Under the pieces are notes generated by a model, which worked only from the letters and a program-made list of their open reading frames with translations, searched no databases and was not told where the DNA came from. Made by a program: the position numbers and the translations under genes. From CAZEQK01 sp964514395 (lineage in GTDB: Bacteria > Bacillota > Bacilli > Tepidibacillales > Tepidibacillaceae), in the NCBI GenBank assembly GCA_964514395.1, contig CAZEQK010000003.1:1-64000 (forward strand): 64,000 nt of DNA, in the 5' to 3' direction. Shown here in pieces: positions 50,398-59,316 of the stretch. Position 1 is the stretch's first letter; every line of letters begins with the position of its first letter.

Positions 50398-50727
50398 CTA
50401 AAACTGTTGAAATTGTTCAATAGGAAGAACAAATACTGTAGCACCACCTACCTGAACTTCAACTGGATAAGGGATATAAGAATCTGCATTTCCACCTAAG
50501 GATGATACTGGTGTAACTAATTGTTCTCTTGCTTTACAATTTTCTTTAATAATTTGTAATACTTCATCTACACGATTGTCATCCACGCCAATAAAGAAGG
50601 TAGTGTTTCCAGCCTTTAAAAATCCACCAGTACTTGCTAATTTTGTTGCCCTCATATCTTTTTCTATCAGTGCATTAGAAAGCCTATGACTATCTTTATC
50701 TTGTACGATAGTGATTACTAATTTCAT
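50398..50727 (-). CDS. darA: Cyclic-di-AMP receptor DarA (YaaQ)
   Basis: A 109-residue PII-like protein that binds c-di-AMP in Firmicutes. Features are 'KLVITIVQDKDSHRLSNAL' at the N terminus, the T-loop region 'ATKLASTGGFLKAGNTTFFI' with 'GVDDNRVDEVLQII', and the C-terminal 'VQVGGATVFVLPIEQFQQF'. It overlaps tmk by four bases and precedes yaaR. No partner gene in the neighbourhood reveals its output. Confidence 0.94.
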   Translation of the reverse strand: MKLVITIVQDKDSHRLSNALIEKDMRATKLASTGGFLKAGNTTFFIGVDDNRVDEVLQIIKENCKAREQLVTPVSSLGGNADSYIPYPVEVQVGGATVFVLPIEQFQQF

Positions 50728-51386
50728 AACAAATTACCTCCTTTCGATTGATTTAAAATTCTATGAATATCTTCCTTTATCTCACTAAAGATTGCTTCTA
50801 TATTCTGATTTGCTTCTATTTTTTTTATTCGATTTGGGTATTCTTCTGCTAAAGAATCGAAACCTCGTAATACTCGTTGATGATATGCGATGTTTCTTTG
50901 TTCAATACGGTCTAAAGAATCACCGAATTCATTAATAAATCTTCGTTTCAATCTTTTTAATCCAGTCTCAGGATCAACATGTAATAAATAGGTTCGATCT
51001 GGAGATAATTTTGAAGTTGCAAAATAGTTGATTAATTCAACAACTTTTCTTTCCATTCCTAGTCCATATGCCTGGTATGCAATACTTGCATCCATAAACC
51101 GGTCACACAATACGATTTTCCCTTTGTTTAAATTTGGTATGATTAATTCTTGAACTAGTTGAGCTCTTGAAGCCGCATACAATAAAATTTCTGTTTGTTC
51201 CTTCAGATTTTTATGCTCTGGGTTGAGTAATACCTTTCGAATTTTATCTCCTATGACTGTACCACCAGGCTCTCTAGTAGTAATAACATCGTAGCCTTCT
51301 TTTAATAATTCTTCAGCTAATAGACCAAGCTGTGTCGTCTTACCTGAGCCATCTGGTCCTTCAAAAGTGATGAATTTTCCTCTCAC
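50724..51386 (-). CDS. tmk: Thymidylate kinase
   Basis: Phosphorylates dTMP to dTDP. The 220-residue protein has the P-loop 'ITFEGPDGSGKTTQLGLLAE', the DR(Y/H) motif 'VLCDRFMDASIAYQAYGLG' and 'TREPGGTVIGDKIRKVL'. The LID region is of the usual bacterial type. It follows yaaO by about 30 bases and overlaps darA by four bases. Confidence 0.97.
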   Translation of the reverse strand: MRGKFITFEGPDGSGKTTQLGLLAEELLKEGYDVITTREPGGTVIGDKIRKVLLNPEHKNLKEQTEILLYAASRAQLVQELIIPNLNKGKIVLCDRFMDASIAYQAYGLGMERKVVELINYFATSKLSPDRTYLLHVDPETGLKRLKRRFINEFGDSLDRIEQRNIAYHQRVLRGFDSLAEEYPNRIKKIEANQNIEAIFSEIKEDIHRILNQSKGGNLL

Positions 51387-51417
51387 AATGTATCCTCCAA
51401 TAATAAGTATATGTTAT

Positions 51418-52881
51418 TTACTCAAGAGTTTTTATACTATTTAGATCTTTATCATGTGTTCCCTGAAACCTTACTCCTTTATCTTTCAATAAGAGTAAGT
51501 AATTAATTGCTTCCTTTGTTATTTCCTCTCCTAGATGAATAATTGGTATCCCAGGAGGGTAAGGGATAATCATTTCAGCAGCAATTTTTCCAATCGTAAG
51601 ATGAAGAGGCGTGGATATCTTCTTCCCATATAATACTTTCTCCAAGGATACCTTACTTTCCTTGGACTGAAATGTATAATAACTTTTATCAATCGGTGGG
51701 ACCACATCTTTAATCTCTGGTTTTTTTGATTCTAATAATCTCGTTATATCATCGTCTAAATCAATCATTGCTTTATATAATACTTCGATATCTTTTGATG
51801 AAGTTCCTTGTGTCACAATTAATAATGTGTTATTTATATCTGACAGCTCGACAAAAATATCTTTTTTCTCAAAATATTTTTGTAGGTAGAATCCTGAAAT
51901 ATGATCATTCTTACTATGAATAATGATTTTTAACGGATCTAATACATATTTTTTATCTACTTGTGAATAGATAAGGATATTTTTAAAATGATTTGACCCT
52001 TTATGTAGCCATTTTATCATATTTAGCTGTTCATCCCATAAACGACTTCCTTCTTCTTCTAGTATTTGTCTTGCCAAATCTAATGATGCCATGATTGGAT
52101 AGGAAGGACTAGACGTTTGGACCATTGAGAGAAATAGCTTTAATCTATCTATATCTACATAATCTCCTTGAACATGGAGCATAGACCCCATTGTCATCGA
52201 TGTCAATGTTTTATGAGTAGATTGCACTACCAAGTCTGCTCCCAGCTGGATAGCTGATTTAGGGAAATCTGGGTGGAAGCCGAAATGTGCACCATGAGCC
52301 TCATCCACTAATAAAGGGATGTTAAAGTGATGTACCAGTTGAATGATTTCTATTAATTCAATTCCAATTCCATAATAATTAGGGTTTGTAATAAAAACCG
52401 CTTTCGCGTCGGGGTGGTTTATTAACACTTCCTTTAAATTGCTCTTGTGGATGGAACCTGGGATTTGGAGTGTTGAAATAATATCTGGAGTAATATAAAT
52501 TGGTTTTGCCCTAGCCAACATAAGCGCATTAATCACTGATTTATGAACATTTCTTTGTACAATAATTTTATCTCCTGGCTCACAAGTTGCTAATATCATC
52601 GCTAGATTTCCTGACGTACTTCCATTAACTAAGAAAAAGGTTTGCTTTGATTGAAATAACCATGCTGCTTTTTCCTGAGCGGCTAGTATTACTCCTTCAG
52701 GCTGATGTAAATCATCAAGTCCAGAAATTTCAGTCATATCGATTTTCAATATTTCTCTATAAATATCTGAACCGATTGGGTTAAAACCTCTACCCATTTT
52801 ATGTCCTGGAACATGGAAAGAGACAGGGTTTTTATGATAATGATCCATTAATTGTTGAAAAAGTGGTGCTTTTATCTTCAT
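51418..52881 (-). CDS. yaaO: Orn/Lys/Arg decarboxylase family protein YaaO
   Basis: A 487-residue PLP enzyme of the group III-type amino-acid decarboxylase family (no N-terminal wing domain). The PLP lysine is in 'LVVQSTHKTLTSMTMGSML'; 'FHVPGHKMGRGFNP', 'LVNGSTSGNLAMILA' and 'LLVDEAHGAHFGFHP' are family marks. The C-terminal domain has 'IPYPPGIPIIHLGEEI'. Substrate (Lys or Arg) cannot be told from sequence. Located between csfB and tmk, as in B. subtilis. Confidence 0.92.
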   Translation of the reverse strand: MKIKAPLFQQLMDHYHKNPVSFHVPGHKMGRGFNPIGSDIYREILKIDMTEISGLDDLHQPEGVILAAQEKAAWLFQSKQTFFLVNGSTSGNLAMILATCEPGDKIIVQRNVHKSVINALMLARAKPIYITPDIISTLQIPGSIHKSNLKEVLINHPDAKAVFITNPNYYGIGIELIEIIQLVHHFNIPLLVDEAHGAHFGFHPDFPKSAIQLGADLVVQSTHKTLTSMTMGSMLHVQGDYVDIDRLKLFLSMVQTSSPSYPIMASLDLARQILEEEGSRLWDEQLNMIKWLHKGSNHFKNILIYSQVDKKYVLDPLKIIIHSKNDHISGFYLQKYFEKKDIFVELSDINNTLLIVTQGTSSKDIEVLYKAMIDLDDDITRLLESKKPEIKDVVPPIDKSYYTFQSKESKVSLEKVLYGKKISTPLHLTIGKIAAEMIIPYPPGIPIIHLGEEITKEAINYLLLLKDKGVRFQGTHDKDLNSIKTLE

Positions 52882-53005
52882 ATTACACCTCTTCTTATAA
52901 ATGTTACTATATATATTAGTCTATATTCATGAATAAATAAAGCAGACATATTTTAAGGCCACTCAACATTTCGTTGGTCTTTTAAATTTACGTTTACAAA
53001 CAGAA

Positions 53006-53043
53006 AAATAGCACTCATTTCTTTAATCAGCGGAGTGCTATTT
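53006..53043 (-). terminator. Terminator after csfB
   Basis: Perfect 11-base arms AAATAGCACTC/GAGTGCTATTT around a 16-base loop, followed by TTCTGTTT on the minus strand. It separates csfB from yaaO. Confidence 0.82.
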
Positions 53044-53056
53044 AAATCCTACAATA

Positions 53057-53248
53057 TTATGCATTTTTAGGCCATATTTTTTTTAACCTTCTTACAAAGA
53101 ATGGATACTTCTCATCCTCTACTTCAGTATGAACTATTTCATACTCACAATCATCACATATAAAGCCACTATTTATTATGATTCCTGTTATTTTATCTTC
53201 TCCACACATAATACACATTTTCTTCTCTTTCTTTTTATAAAAAAACAT
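53057..53248 (-). CDS. csfB: Anti-sigma-G factor Gin (CsfB)
   Basis: A 63-residue zinc-binding protein with two CxxC pairs, 'CIMCGEDK' and 'CDDCEYE'. B. subtilis CsfB/Gin is made under sigma-F and inhibits sigma-G (and sigma-E) until engulfment is complete. The C-terminal 'YPFFVRRLKKIWPKNA' is basic. It occupies its B. subtilis position upstream of yaaO. Met11 is an alternative start. Confidence 0.9.
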   Translation of the reverse strand: MFFYKKKEKKMCIMCGEDKITGIIINSGFICDDCEYEIVHTEVEDEKYPFFVRRLKKIWPKNA

Positions 53249-53299
53249 CTAGCTTTGCCCTCTCCTTTTTTAGAATAAATAGTCTGTTTATTATTACCA

Positions 53300-54481
53300 T
53301 TATTTGTTATGTATATACGCATTGTATCTGCCTTTAGATATATAAGTCCAGTTTAAGTCTCTTATCTCATTCCATTCAAATAAGTTAATACTATCTATTA
53401 TTATTTTTTGATTCATTAAAGATGCTAACCTATTCAATGATATGGCTGCAATTCTATCATCATAGGATGAAACGACTAATACATCAGCATTTTTTATTGC
53501 AATATAAAGATCATTAGTATACTTAACTTTCTTTGAAGGAATATTTAAATCGTTGTATTTAGTATAGATATGGATTTGGTCAATTGGTAGGCTTGCTATT
53601 TTTTTTATGCTTTTTATATCTGTTTTCTTTGGTTCGATAATAGCAATTTTCATTATTAGACTTTTTTCAATGACCATCCTCAATTTATCATACATCCATT
53701 TATTAAGTTTTTGGAATTGGGTCAACGTATGTTGTACCATTGTATTATCTGTATAATTAACATTTGATCCAACAGTCATGCTCTTTATTAATTTTGTTGC
53801 TTTTATTCTATCTATATCTATCGGACAATCCTTCATATAGGGGGGGAGTCCTTTTTTTATATTCTCTATATCAACGCCTAGATTTTCAGTTACCTTTACT
53901 AAATCATTAATATAAATCTGTTTTAATAAATGAGAAAATAAAATAACTGCATAGGTAATTTCTATCTCGGCTCGATTGTTTAATAGTATTGGAAGCTGGT
54001 GCCTAGCAATACTTTTTCTTAAATATTTTGAGCTTTCGGTACAAAAATCCCCTCCAAGTAGTAAAGATGTTGCTGAACCTGTATTACACTTAAAATCATA
54101 CATAGCAGGGTATACAAAAACATCAATATACTTTCCTTTTCTTTTTAACCATTGGTCAATCTTATCAGATAATCCGATTTCTAATATGGATCTTAAAATT
54201 AATATTCCCTGTTTATGGAACTCACTCCATTTTCTTATCAGATGGAGTAACTGGGCTTTATCGTTTATATCTATCAATAAATGGTTTGTGCTTTGAAAAA
54301 AGTTCTCTAATTCAATAACAATCTCAGCGTTATTTATATTTTCTTCCTTCATATACTTTTCCACTACTCCTCTATGATTTTTTTGTCCCAAAATAAAAAG
54401 TGTAACTTTATTTTCTTGAATGATAGGGTCCATTAAATGATTTATCATGGTTCTGGCACTGGCTAATATACTAAGCTTCAA
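53300..54481 (-). CDS. Degenerate UDP-glucose/GDP-mannose dehydrogenase-like protein
   Basis: A 393-residue protein I recognise only distantly. Residues 171-212 ('AEIEITYAVILFSHLLKQIY' then 'NDLVKVTENLGVDIENIKKG') fit the central dimerisation helix of nucleotide-sugar dehydrogenases. Residues 277-385 fit their C-terminal substrate domain ('KIIIDSINLFEW' for the vDgRN strand, 'YISKGRY' for Y-GiGR). The N terminus lacks the Rossmann GxGxxG, and the catalytic Cys loop (GGSCFPKD) appears as 'TVGSNVNYTDN' at 236-246, without Cys. It is therefore probably a non-enzymatic relative. It lies 51 bases before csfB on the same strand. Confidence 0.6.
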   Translation of the reverse strand: MKLSILASARTMINHLMDPIIQENKVTLFILGQKNHRGVVEKYMKEENINNAEIVIELENFFQSTNHLLIDINDKAQLLHLIRKWSEFHKQGILILRSILEIGLSDKIDQWLKRKGKYIDVFVYPAMYDFKCNTGSATSLLLGGDFCTESSKYLRKSIARHQLPILLNNRAEIEITYAVILFSHLLKQIYINDLVKVTENLGVDIENIKKGLPPYMKDCPIDIDRIKATKLIKSMTVGSNVNYTDNTMVQHTLTQFQKLNKWMYDKLRMVIEKSLIMKIAIIEPKKTDIKSIKKIASLPIDQIHIYTKYNDLNIPSKKVKYTNDLYIAIKNADVLVVSSYDDRIAAISLNRLASLMNQKIIIDSINLFEWNEIRDLNWTYISKGRYNAYIHNK

Positions 54482-54596
54482 TTCATTAACCCTCCAATAT
54501 AGATTTATTATTAATATTATTCTTTCTAATAATTTCTTTTTTATTTAACGAAATTAATTTCATAAAGAGTTTTAAGTATTTATAATGTATCTATGA

Positions 54597-54626
54597 TTGA
54601 TTTTCTTTAAAGAATTTTTCTATTAT
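54597..54626 (+). promoter_or_regulatory. Probable pabA promoter
   Basis: Plus-strand TTGATT (54597-54602) and TATTAT (54621-54626), 18-base spacer, 77 bases before the pabA start. I see no TRAP-type (G/U)AG repeats or T-box in the short leader. Confidence 0.5.
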
Positions 54627-54702
54627 ACTGAATACGAGATAAATGATCACTGATTTTATAAGCATTAATAATAACGATCTTATCGGTCAAGGAGTAGAGA
54701 CA

Positions 54703-55302
54703 ATGATATTAATGATAGACAACTATGATTCCTTTACATATAATCTAGTGCAATATCTAAAGATACTTGGAGAGAGCGTTGAAGTACATCGAAATGATAC
54801 ATTAACCATAAGTCAAATTAGAAGCATGAACCCTGATATGATTGTTATTTCACCTGGACCATGTACACCTAACGAAGCAGGGATTTCCTTAGCTGTCGTT
54901 GAGCAATTATCAGATGAATTCCCCATCCTTGGAATATGTTTGGGACACCAGATTATCGCGCAAGCGTATGGTTCAAAAATTGTAAAAGCAAGAGCTCCAA
55001 TACATGGTAAGGTCCACCCAATCATTCATGACGGAAAAGGGGTATTCAAAGGATTAAAAAATCCTCTTCATGTAACAAGGTACCACTCACTGATTATTGA
55101 AAAGCATACCTTATCAGACGAATTTGAAGTTACCTCTGAGACTCAGGAAGGAGAAATAATGGGAATAAGACATAAAAGTATGCTTATTGAAGGTGTTCAA
55201 TTTCATCCAGAAGCCATTCTTACAGAGTATGGAATGGAGATGCTGAAGAATTTCTTATTAATGGCAAAAGAGGTGAGACAGGTTGATTATAAAAGAATGT
55301 AG
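54703..55302 (+). CDS. pabA: Aminodeoxychorismate/anthranilate synthase glutaminase subunit
   Basis: Class I glutamine amidotransferase that supplies ammonia to PabB (and perhaps TrpE). The 199-residue protein starts 'MILMIDNYDSFTYNLVQYL' and has the nucleophile motif 'LGICLGHQIIAQAYG' and the His-Glu pair in 'GVQFHPEAILTEYG'. The ATG at 54703 has AAGGAG eight bases upstream; a longer frame adds 20 residues of no family similarity. First gene of the plus-strand pabA-pabB-pabC operon; B. subtilis has these genes beside folP. Confidence 0.95.
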   Translation: MILMIDNYDSFTYNLVQYLKILGESVEVHRNDTLTISQIRSMNPDMIVISPGPCTPNEAGISLAVVEQLSDEFPILGICLGHQIIAQAYGSKIVKARAPIHGKVHPIIHDGKGVFKGLKNPLHVTRYHSLIIEKHTLSDEFEVTSETQEGEIMGIRHKSMLIEGVQFHPEAILTEYGMEMLKNFLLMAKEVRQVDYKRM

Positions 55303-56653
55303 CAGCTCCATTAAAAGCATTGATTTGTTTTTAGCAATAGCTAGTGAAAAATATCCACAGTTTCTAGATAGTAATGAAGGCTTTGCTAATTTGGGTCGCT
55401 ATTCTATCATTGCTGTAAATCCTTTTGGAATCATCAAAGCAAAAGATGGCCAGGTAGAAGTTAATCTCCCTAATTACAACAAAATAATAATAGACGACCC
55501 TTTTCAAGTACTTAATCATCTTTTACAAAAATACAAAGTAGAAAATACGACAGATTTACCATTCATAGGTGGAGCTATAGGATACCTTTCTTACGATCTA
55601 GTCCATCATATTGAAAATCTAACTATTCATACTGAAGATGATATAAACATCCCAGATTTGTTTTTTTGTCTTTACGACGGTGGTGTTATTTTTGACCATC
55701 TATATCATAAAATCTATATTGTTGATAGTGAAATTAGAAACAATAGTGAAAAGAGAATTAAATGGTGGAAGGACCACATCCAAAATGCAAAAAAATATAA
55801 ACAACCACTCAATAAGAGGAACAGTAACAAGAAAGTTAATCTATTTCAATCAAATATGAGTAAACAAGAATACTTAGAAAATATAAATAGAATAAAATCA
55901 TACATTCAAAAAGGGGATATTTATCAAGCAAACTTTACTCAACGTTTTACGACGACTCTCAAAGAAAAACCAATTGAATTATATCTTCAATTAAGAGAAA
56001 AAAACCCAGCACCATTCGCAGCCTATATTAGCTCAGTTGATAGCACGATTCTTTCTAGTTCTCCTGAGAGATTTATTCGCTTAAAAAATAGGCTGATTGA
56101 AACCAGACCTATAAAAGGTACCATTTCACGCGGCTCTACACCAGAGGAGGATATAAAAAATAGGAATTTATTAATAAATAGTGAAAAGGATAAAGCAGAG
56201 CTTCTAATGATTACTGATTTGGAACGTAATGATCTTGGTAAAGTTGCAAAAATTGGTTCTGTTCAAGTTACTGAACTATTTAAAGTAGAGAAATATGCGA
56301 CTGTTTATCATTTAGTTTCAACCATCCAAGCAGTGTTAGATGAACATTTTGACGCAATCGATTTAATTAAAGCTACCTTTCCAGGAGGTTCTATAACTGG
56401 AGCACCAAAAATTCGAGCGATGGAAATCATTGATGAGCTTGAACCCACAACAAGAAATGTATACACAGGATCGATTGGATATATTGATTTTAGTGGTAAT
56501 GTAGATTTAAATATAGTCATAAGAACAATTGTAATTAAAAACGACATTGCTTATTTTCAAGTAGGTGGGGGGATAGTGTGGGATTCTGACCCTGAAGAGG
56601 AATATAACGAGACGCTTGCAAAAGGAAAGGCTCTATTTGAAGTTTTAAAATAA
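55283..56653 (+). CDS. pabB: Aminodeoxychorismate synthase component I
   Basis: Converts chorismate and ammonia to 4-amino-4-deoxychorismate. In 456 residues the chorismate-binding domain carries 'TRPIKGTISRG', where the PIKGT lysine marks ADC synthase rather than anthranilate synthase (PIAGT), and 'FPGGSITGAPKIRAMEIID'. It starts with TTG, seven bases after AGAGGTG, and overlaps pabA by 20 bases. It is followed 12 bases on by pabC. Confidence 0.95.
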   Translation: MIIKECSSSIKSIDLFLAIASEKYPQFLDSNEGFANLGRYSIIAVNPFGIIKAKDGQVEVNLPNYNKIIIDDPFQVLNHLLQKYKVENTTDLPFIGGAIGYLSYDLVHHIENLTIHTEDDINIPDLFFCLYDGGVIFDHLYHKIYIVDSEIRNNSEKRIKWWKDHIQNAKKYKQPLNKRNSNKKVNLFQSNMSKQEYLENINRIKSYIQKGDIYQANFTQRFTTTLKEKPIELYLQLREKNPAPFAAYISSVDSTILSSSPERFIRLKNRLIETRPIKGTISRGSTPEEDIKNRNLLINSEKDKAELLMITDLERNDLGKVAKIGSVQVTELFKVEKYATVYHLVSTIQAVLDEHFDAIDLIKATFPGGSITGAPKIRAMEIIDELEPTTRNVYTGSIGYIDFSGNVDLNIVIRTIVIKNDIAYFQVGGGIVWDSDPEEEYNETLAKGKALFEVLK

Positions 56654-56665
56654 TAGGGGGATTAA

Positions 56666-57466
56666 ATGATTCTTTATAATGGTAAACTCACGAATGATAT
56701 GAAGTTGTTTTCTGGTGATATTTTATTAAATATAAGTGTTTTTGAAACGTTAACTGTAAATCAAGGGATAGCATTAGACTTAGATGCTCATTTAGATCGA
56801 CTTTTTTCATCCTTAGATTTTTTTCATCTAAAACTTGGAATTTCAAAGACGACGTTAATTTCACAAATAGATTATTTCACAAGGAAAATAGAGGAAGAGA
56901 TGGCAGCATTACGTATCCTTGCAATTAAGTCGAAGCAACGTGAACAACTTGATCTCGTTATATCTCAAGATACATTTCCATATAAGAAACAAGATTATGA
57001 GAATGGCTTTAAGATAAAAGTGTCGAATATCATAAGGCATCACATCAATCCATTGCTATATCATAAAACAACGAATTACCTTTTAAATAAAATAGTGTTA
57101 GAAGAAGCAAAAAGTAAAGGCTATGATGAAGCTATTTTCCTGAATGAAAATGGAAATATTACAGAAGGTACTCGAAGTAATATATTTATTATTACTGACG
57201 GGATTATTTATACTCCAAAAAGTTCATGTGGATTATTAGAAGGGGTCACCCGTAATAAAATAATAAAGCTTGCAAAACAATTATCTATGGATGTCATTAT
57301 TGATTCGTTTGACAAAGAAAAGCTCGAAAATTGTAGTGAAGCCTTTTTAACTAGCTCTTTATTAGGGGTTATGCCTGTATCATTAATCGGCAACAGAAAA
57401 CTAAGTATTGACAAATATGATATAACATCTCAATTGATGAGTATTGTGAATTTAAAGCTATCATAA
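56666..57466 (+). CDS. pabC: Aminodeoxychorismate lyase
   Basis: PLP enzyme (fold type IV) that releases pyruvate from ADC to give p-aminobenzoate for FolP. The 266-residue protein contains the PLP-Lys region 'LLYHKTTNYLLNKIVLEEA', 'GYDEAIFLNENGNITEGTRS' and 'GLLEGVTRNKII', all typical of the BCAT/DAAT/PabC group. Operon context with pabA and pabB decides the assignment over aminotransferases. GGGGG precedes the ATG. Confidence 0.93.
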   Translation: MILYNGKLTNDMKLFSGDILLNISVFETLTVNQGIALDLDAHLDRLFSSLDFFHLKLGISKTTLISQIDYFTRKIEEEMAALRILAIKSKQREQLDLVISQDTFPYKKQDYENGFKIKVSNIIRHHINPLLYHKTTNYLLNKIVLEEAKSKGYDEAIFLNENGNITEGTRSNIFIITDGIIYTPKSSCGLLEGVTRNKIIKLAKQLSMDVIIDSFDKEKLENCSEAFLTSSLLGVMPVSLIGNRKLSIDKYDITSQLMSIVNLKLS

Positions 57467-57520
57467 GCAGAGGTCTTGACATAACTTATAACTAGTTAAA
57501 CACCATATGTTAGCACAATA

Positions 57521-57552
57521 AAAAAGGATTACACCTCTTGGTAACCCTTTTA
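57521..57552 (-). terminator. Terminator after bofA (facing pabC)
   Basis: Minus-strand AAAAGGGTTAC pairs with GTAATCCTTTT (one G-U) and is followed by TTATTG. On the plus strand the same hairpin has a mismatch and a weaker T-run, so it may also end the pabC transcript. Confidence 0.7.
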
Positions 57553-57586
57553 CTCAAATATTTATGATGTATCTAGCTTTCCATTC

Positions 57587-57865
57587 TTAAGGTATGATGA
57601 ATAATTTTATTATGATGAGTGTGAATAAACCTGGAATCCCCAGTAACCCTACGACAATTGCTGTAATGATGTTAAGAGGGATATGAAATTGAATAAGTTG
57701 TCCGAAAATATTAAAGAAAAAAAGCATAATGAATCCTAATGTTATTTTTAAAACAATAATCCAACTATTTTTTAATAATTTTGCTAATACATTACCAAAA
57801 AAAACAAATAAAATAATTCCACTAATCATGAATAAAAACAACCAACCTAAATTTAGTTCTGCCAT
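57587..57865 (-). CDS. bofA: Pro-sigma-K processing inhibitor BofA
   Basis: A 92-residue integral membrane protein with three hydrophobic segments (about 8-26, 33-55 and 62-90). The conserved end is 'LNIITAIVVGLLGIPGLFTL' followed by 'IIKLFI'. In B. subtilis BofA, with SpoIVFA, holds back SpoIVFB until forespore signalling permits pro-sigma-K cleavage. Located between yaaL/recR and, here, the pab genes. Confidence 0.92.
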   Translation of the reverse strand: MAELNLGWLFLFMISGIILFVFFGNVLAKLLKNSWIIVLKITLGFIMLFFFNIFGQLIQFHIPLNIITAIVVGLLGIPGLFTLIIIKLFIIP

Positions 57866-57903
57866 AATTATTCTCCCTTCTATATCTTCCCCATATTATT
57901 TTC

Positions 57904-58176
57904 TTATTTATATTTAACCAGATCATCTGAGACTCTTTTGTTTTTATTATTTATCTGTGTATCCTTATATTTATTTAACAAATACATATATCTTCTTTCT
58001 GCGGCAATGATGTAGTAGATAATATAATCAACTACCTCTGGGTCACTTACGTCATTAAACCTCTTTAATGCATATTCCCATTCTTTCTTTGCCTCCTTTA
58101 TATCTTCAGATAGTAAGTTTTTTTGTTGAATTTTCCTATTTATGTCTAGTTGATTGATAGCATATGACATGACCAT
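57904..58176 (-). CDS. yaaL: DUF2508 protein YaaL
   Basis: A 90-residue, highly charged helical protein of the YaaL family (DUF2508). The conserved section is 'KEWEYALKRFNDVSDPEVVD' followed by 'YIIYYIIAAERRYMYLLNKY'. It has no catalytic motif and its function is unknown. It lies between recR and bofA, the same position as in B. subtilis. Confidence 0.88.
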   Translation of the reverse strand: MVMSYAINQLDINRKIQQKNLLSEDIKEAKKEWEYALKRFNDVSDPEVVDYIIYYIIAAERRYMYLLNKYKDTQINNKNKRVSDDLVKYK

Positions 58177-58307
58177 CCTCCTCCTCTTATCTATACATAT
58201 ATAGAAAAGAAGAATACAAAATATGCCATATATTTTTTAAAAACAAAAAAGAAACTATATCTCATACTTAAAAATAGGTTCTTAGCCTACAGAAAAACAA
58301 ATAAAAA

Positions 58308-58334
58308 CACACTAATCCATGGCGAATTAGTGTG
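58308..58334 (-). terminator. Terminator after recR
   Basis: Perfect 9-bp stem CACACTAAT/ATTAGTGTG, loop of nine, followed on the minus strand by TTTTTATTTG. It ends the dnaX-yaaK-recR transcript and leaves about 130 A/T-rich bases before yaaL. Confidence 0.9.
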
Positions 58335-58376
58335 CTAAATGCATAAGCCAATTGCTATTTTTTTGTTATTTAATCT

Positions 58377-58979
58377 TTAAAGCTCTCTTCTACCTTCTAA
58401 TGCTTTTGTTAATGTTACTTCATCCGCATACTCTAAATCGCCACCAACAGGTAAGCCATGTGCTATACGAGTAACTTTAATACCAAAATGCTTTACAAGC
58501 TTAGATATATATATTGCTGTAGCTTCCCCTTCAATATTTGGGTTTGTGGCTAATATTAATTCCTTCACCCGCTCATCTTCAAGTCTAACAAGCAATTCTT
58601 TAATCTTTAATTCCTCTGGCCCAATGCCTTCCATTGGTGAAATAACACCATTTAGAACATGATATCTTCCATGAAACTCTCTCGTTCTTTCCATAGCAAT
58701 GACATCCTTTGGCTCTTGTACGATACAAATAATAGAATCATCCCTTGTTTTATCTTTACACACATGGCAAGGGTCAACATCCGTAATATTTTGACATATA
58801 GAGCAATAATGTAACGCCTTTTTCACATTGACTAGTGCTTTTGCAATATTTATGACATCTTTCTCATCCATATTTAATACGTGAAAGGTTAATCGTTGAG
58901 CTGTCTTTGGCCCTATTCCAGGTAATTTTGTAAATCCTTCTATTAACCTTGCTATTGGTTCTGGGTAGTAATATTGCAT
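58377..58979 (-). CDS. recR: Recombination protein RecR
   Basis: Forms the RecFOR loader for RecA at single-strand gaps. The 200-residue protein has a helix-hairpin-helix 'LPGIGPKTAQRLTFHVL', the zinc finger 'CSICQNITDVDPCHVC' and the TOPRIM domain with 'IICIVQEPKDVIAMERTREF' and 'LILATNPNIEGEATAIYI'. It lies 11 bases after yaaK, in the conserved dnaX-yaaK-recR operon. Confidence 0.97.
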   Translation of the reverse strand: MQYYYPEPIARLIEGFTKLPGIGPKTAQRLTFHVLNMDEKDVINIAKALVNVKKALHYCSICQNITDVDPCHVCKDKTRDDSIICIVQEPKDVIAMERTREFHGRYHVLNGVISPMEGIGPEELKIKELLVRLEDERVKELILATNPNIEGEATAIYISKLVKHFGIKVTRIAHGLPVGGDLEYADEVTLTKALEGRREL

Positions 58980-58990
58980 AATGACTCCTT

Positions 58991-59311
58991 TTAAAATAAT
59001 CCTGGGAGATTTAATCCACCTGTATATTTACCTAAATCCTTTGATACCATATCATCCACCTGCTTGAGGGCATCATTTACCGCTGCTAATACTAAATCCT
59101 GTAGCATTTCAACATCATCTGGATCCACAACTTCCTGCTTTATATTAATGCTTAAAATTTCTTTTTGTCCATTCGCTACTACGGTTATCATACCACCACC
59201 CGCAGATGTTTCAACTGTTTTCGTCTTTAATTCCTCTTGAGCCTTCTCCATTTGCTGTTGCATTTTTTTTACTTGTTTCATCATTTGATTCATATTTTTC
59301 ATAAAAGACAT
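58991..59311 (-). CDS. yaaK: Nucleoid-associated protein YaaK (EbfC/YbaB family)
   Basis: A 106-residue DNA-binding protein of the YbaB/EbfC family. 'MKQVKKMQQQMEKAQEELKT' is the N-terminal amphipathic helix; 'GGMITVVANGQKEILSINI' is the core sheet and 'DVEMLQDLVLAAVNDALKQV' the following helix. Forms tweezer-like dimers on DNA. Between dnaX and recR in the usual operon. Confidence 0.95.
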   Translation of the reverse strand: MSFMKNMNQMMKQVKKMQQQMEKAQEELKTKTVETSAGGGMITVVANGQKEILSINIKQEVVDPDDVEMLQDLVLAAVNDALKQVDDMVSKDLGKYTGGLNLPGLF

Positions 59312-59316
59312 CCTCC

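Noticed and set aside
53300..54481. Treating the nucleotide-sugar dehydrogenase-like gene as a pseudogene
   Set aside because: The frame is uninterrupted over 393 codons and has neighbours and composition like the rest of the region; loss of catalytic residues alone does not make it a pseudogene.
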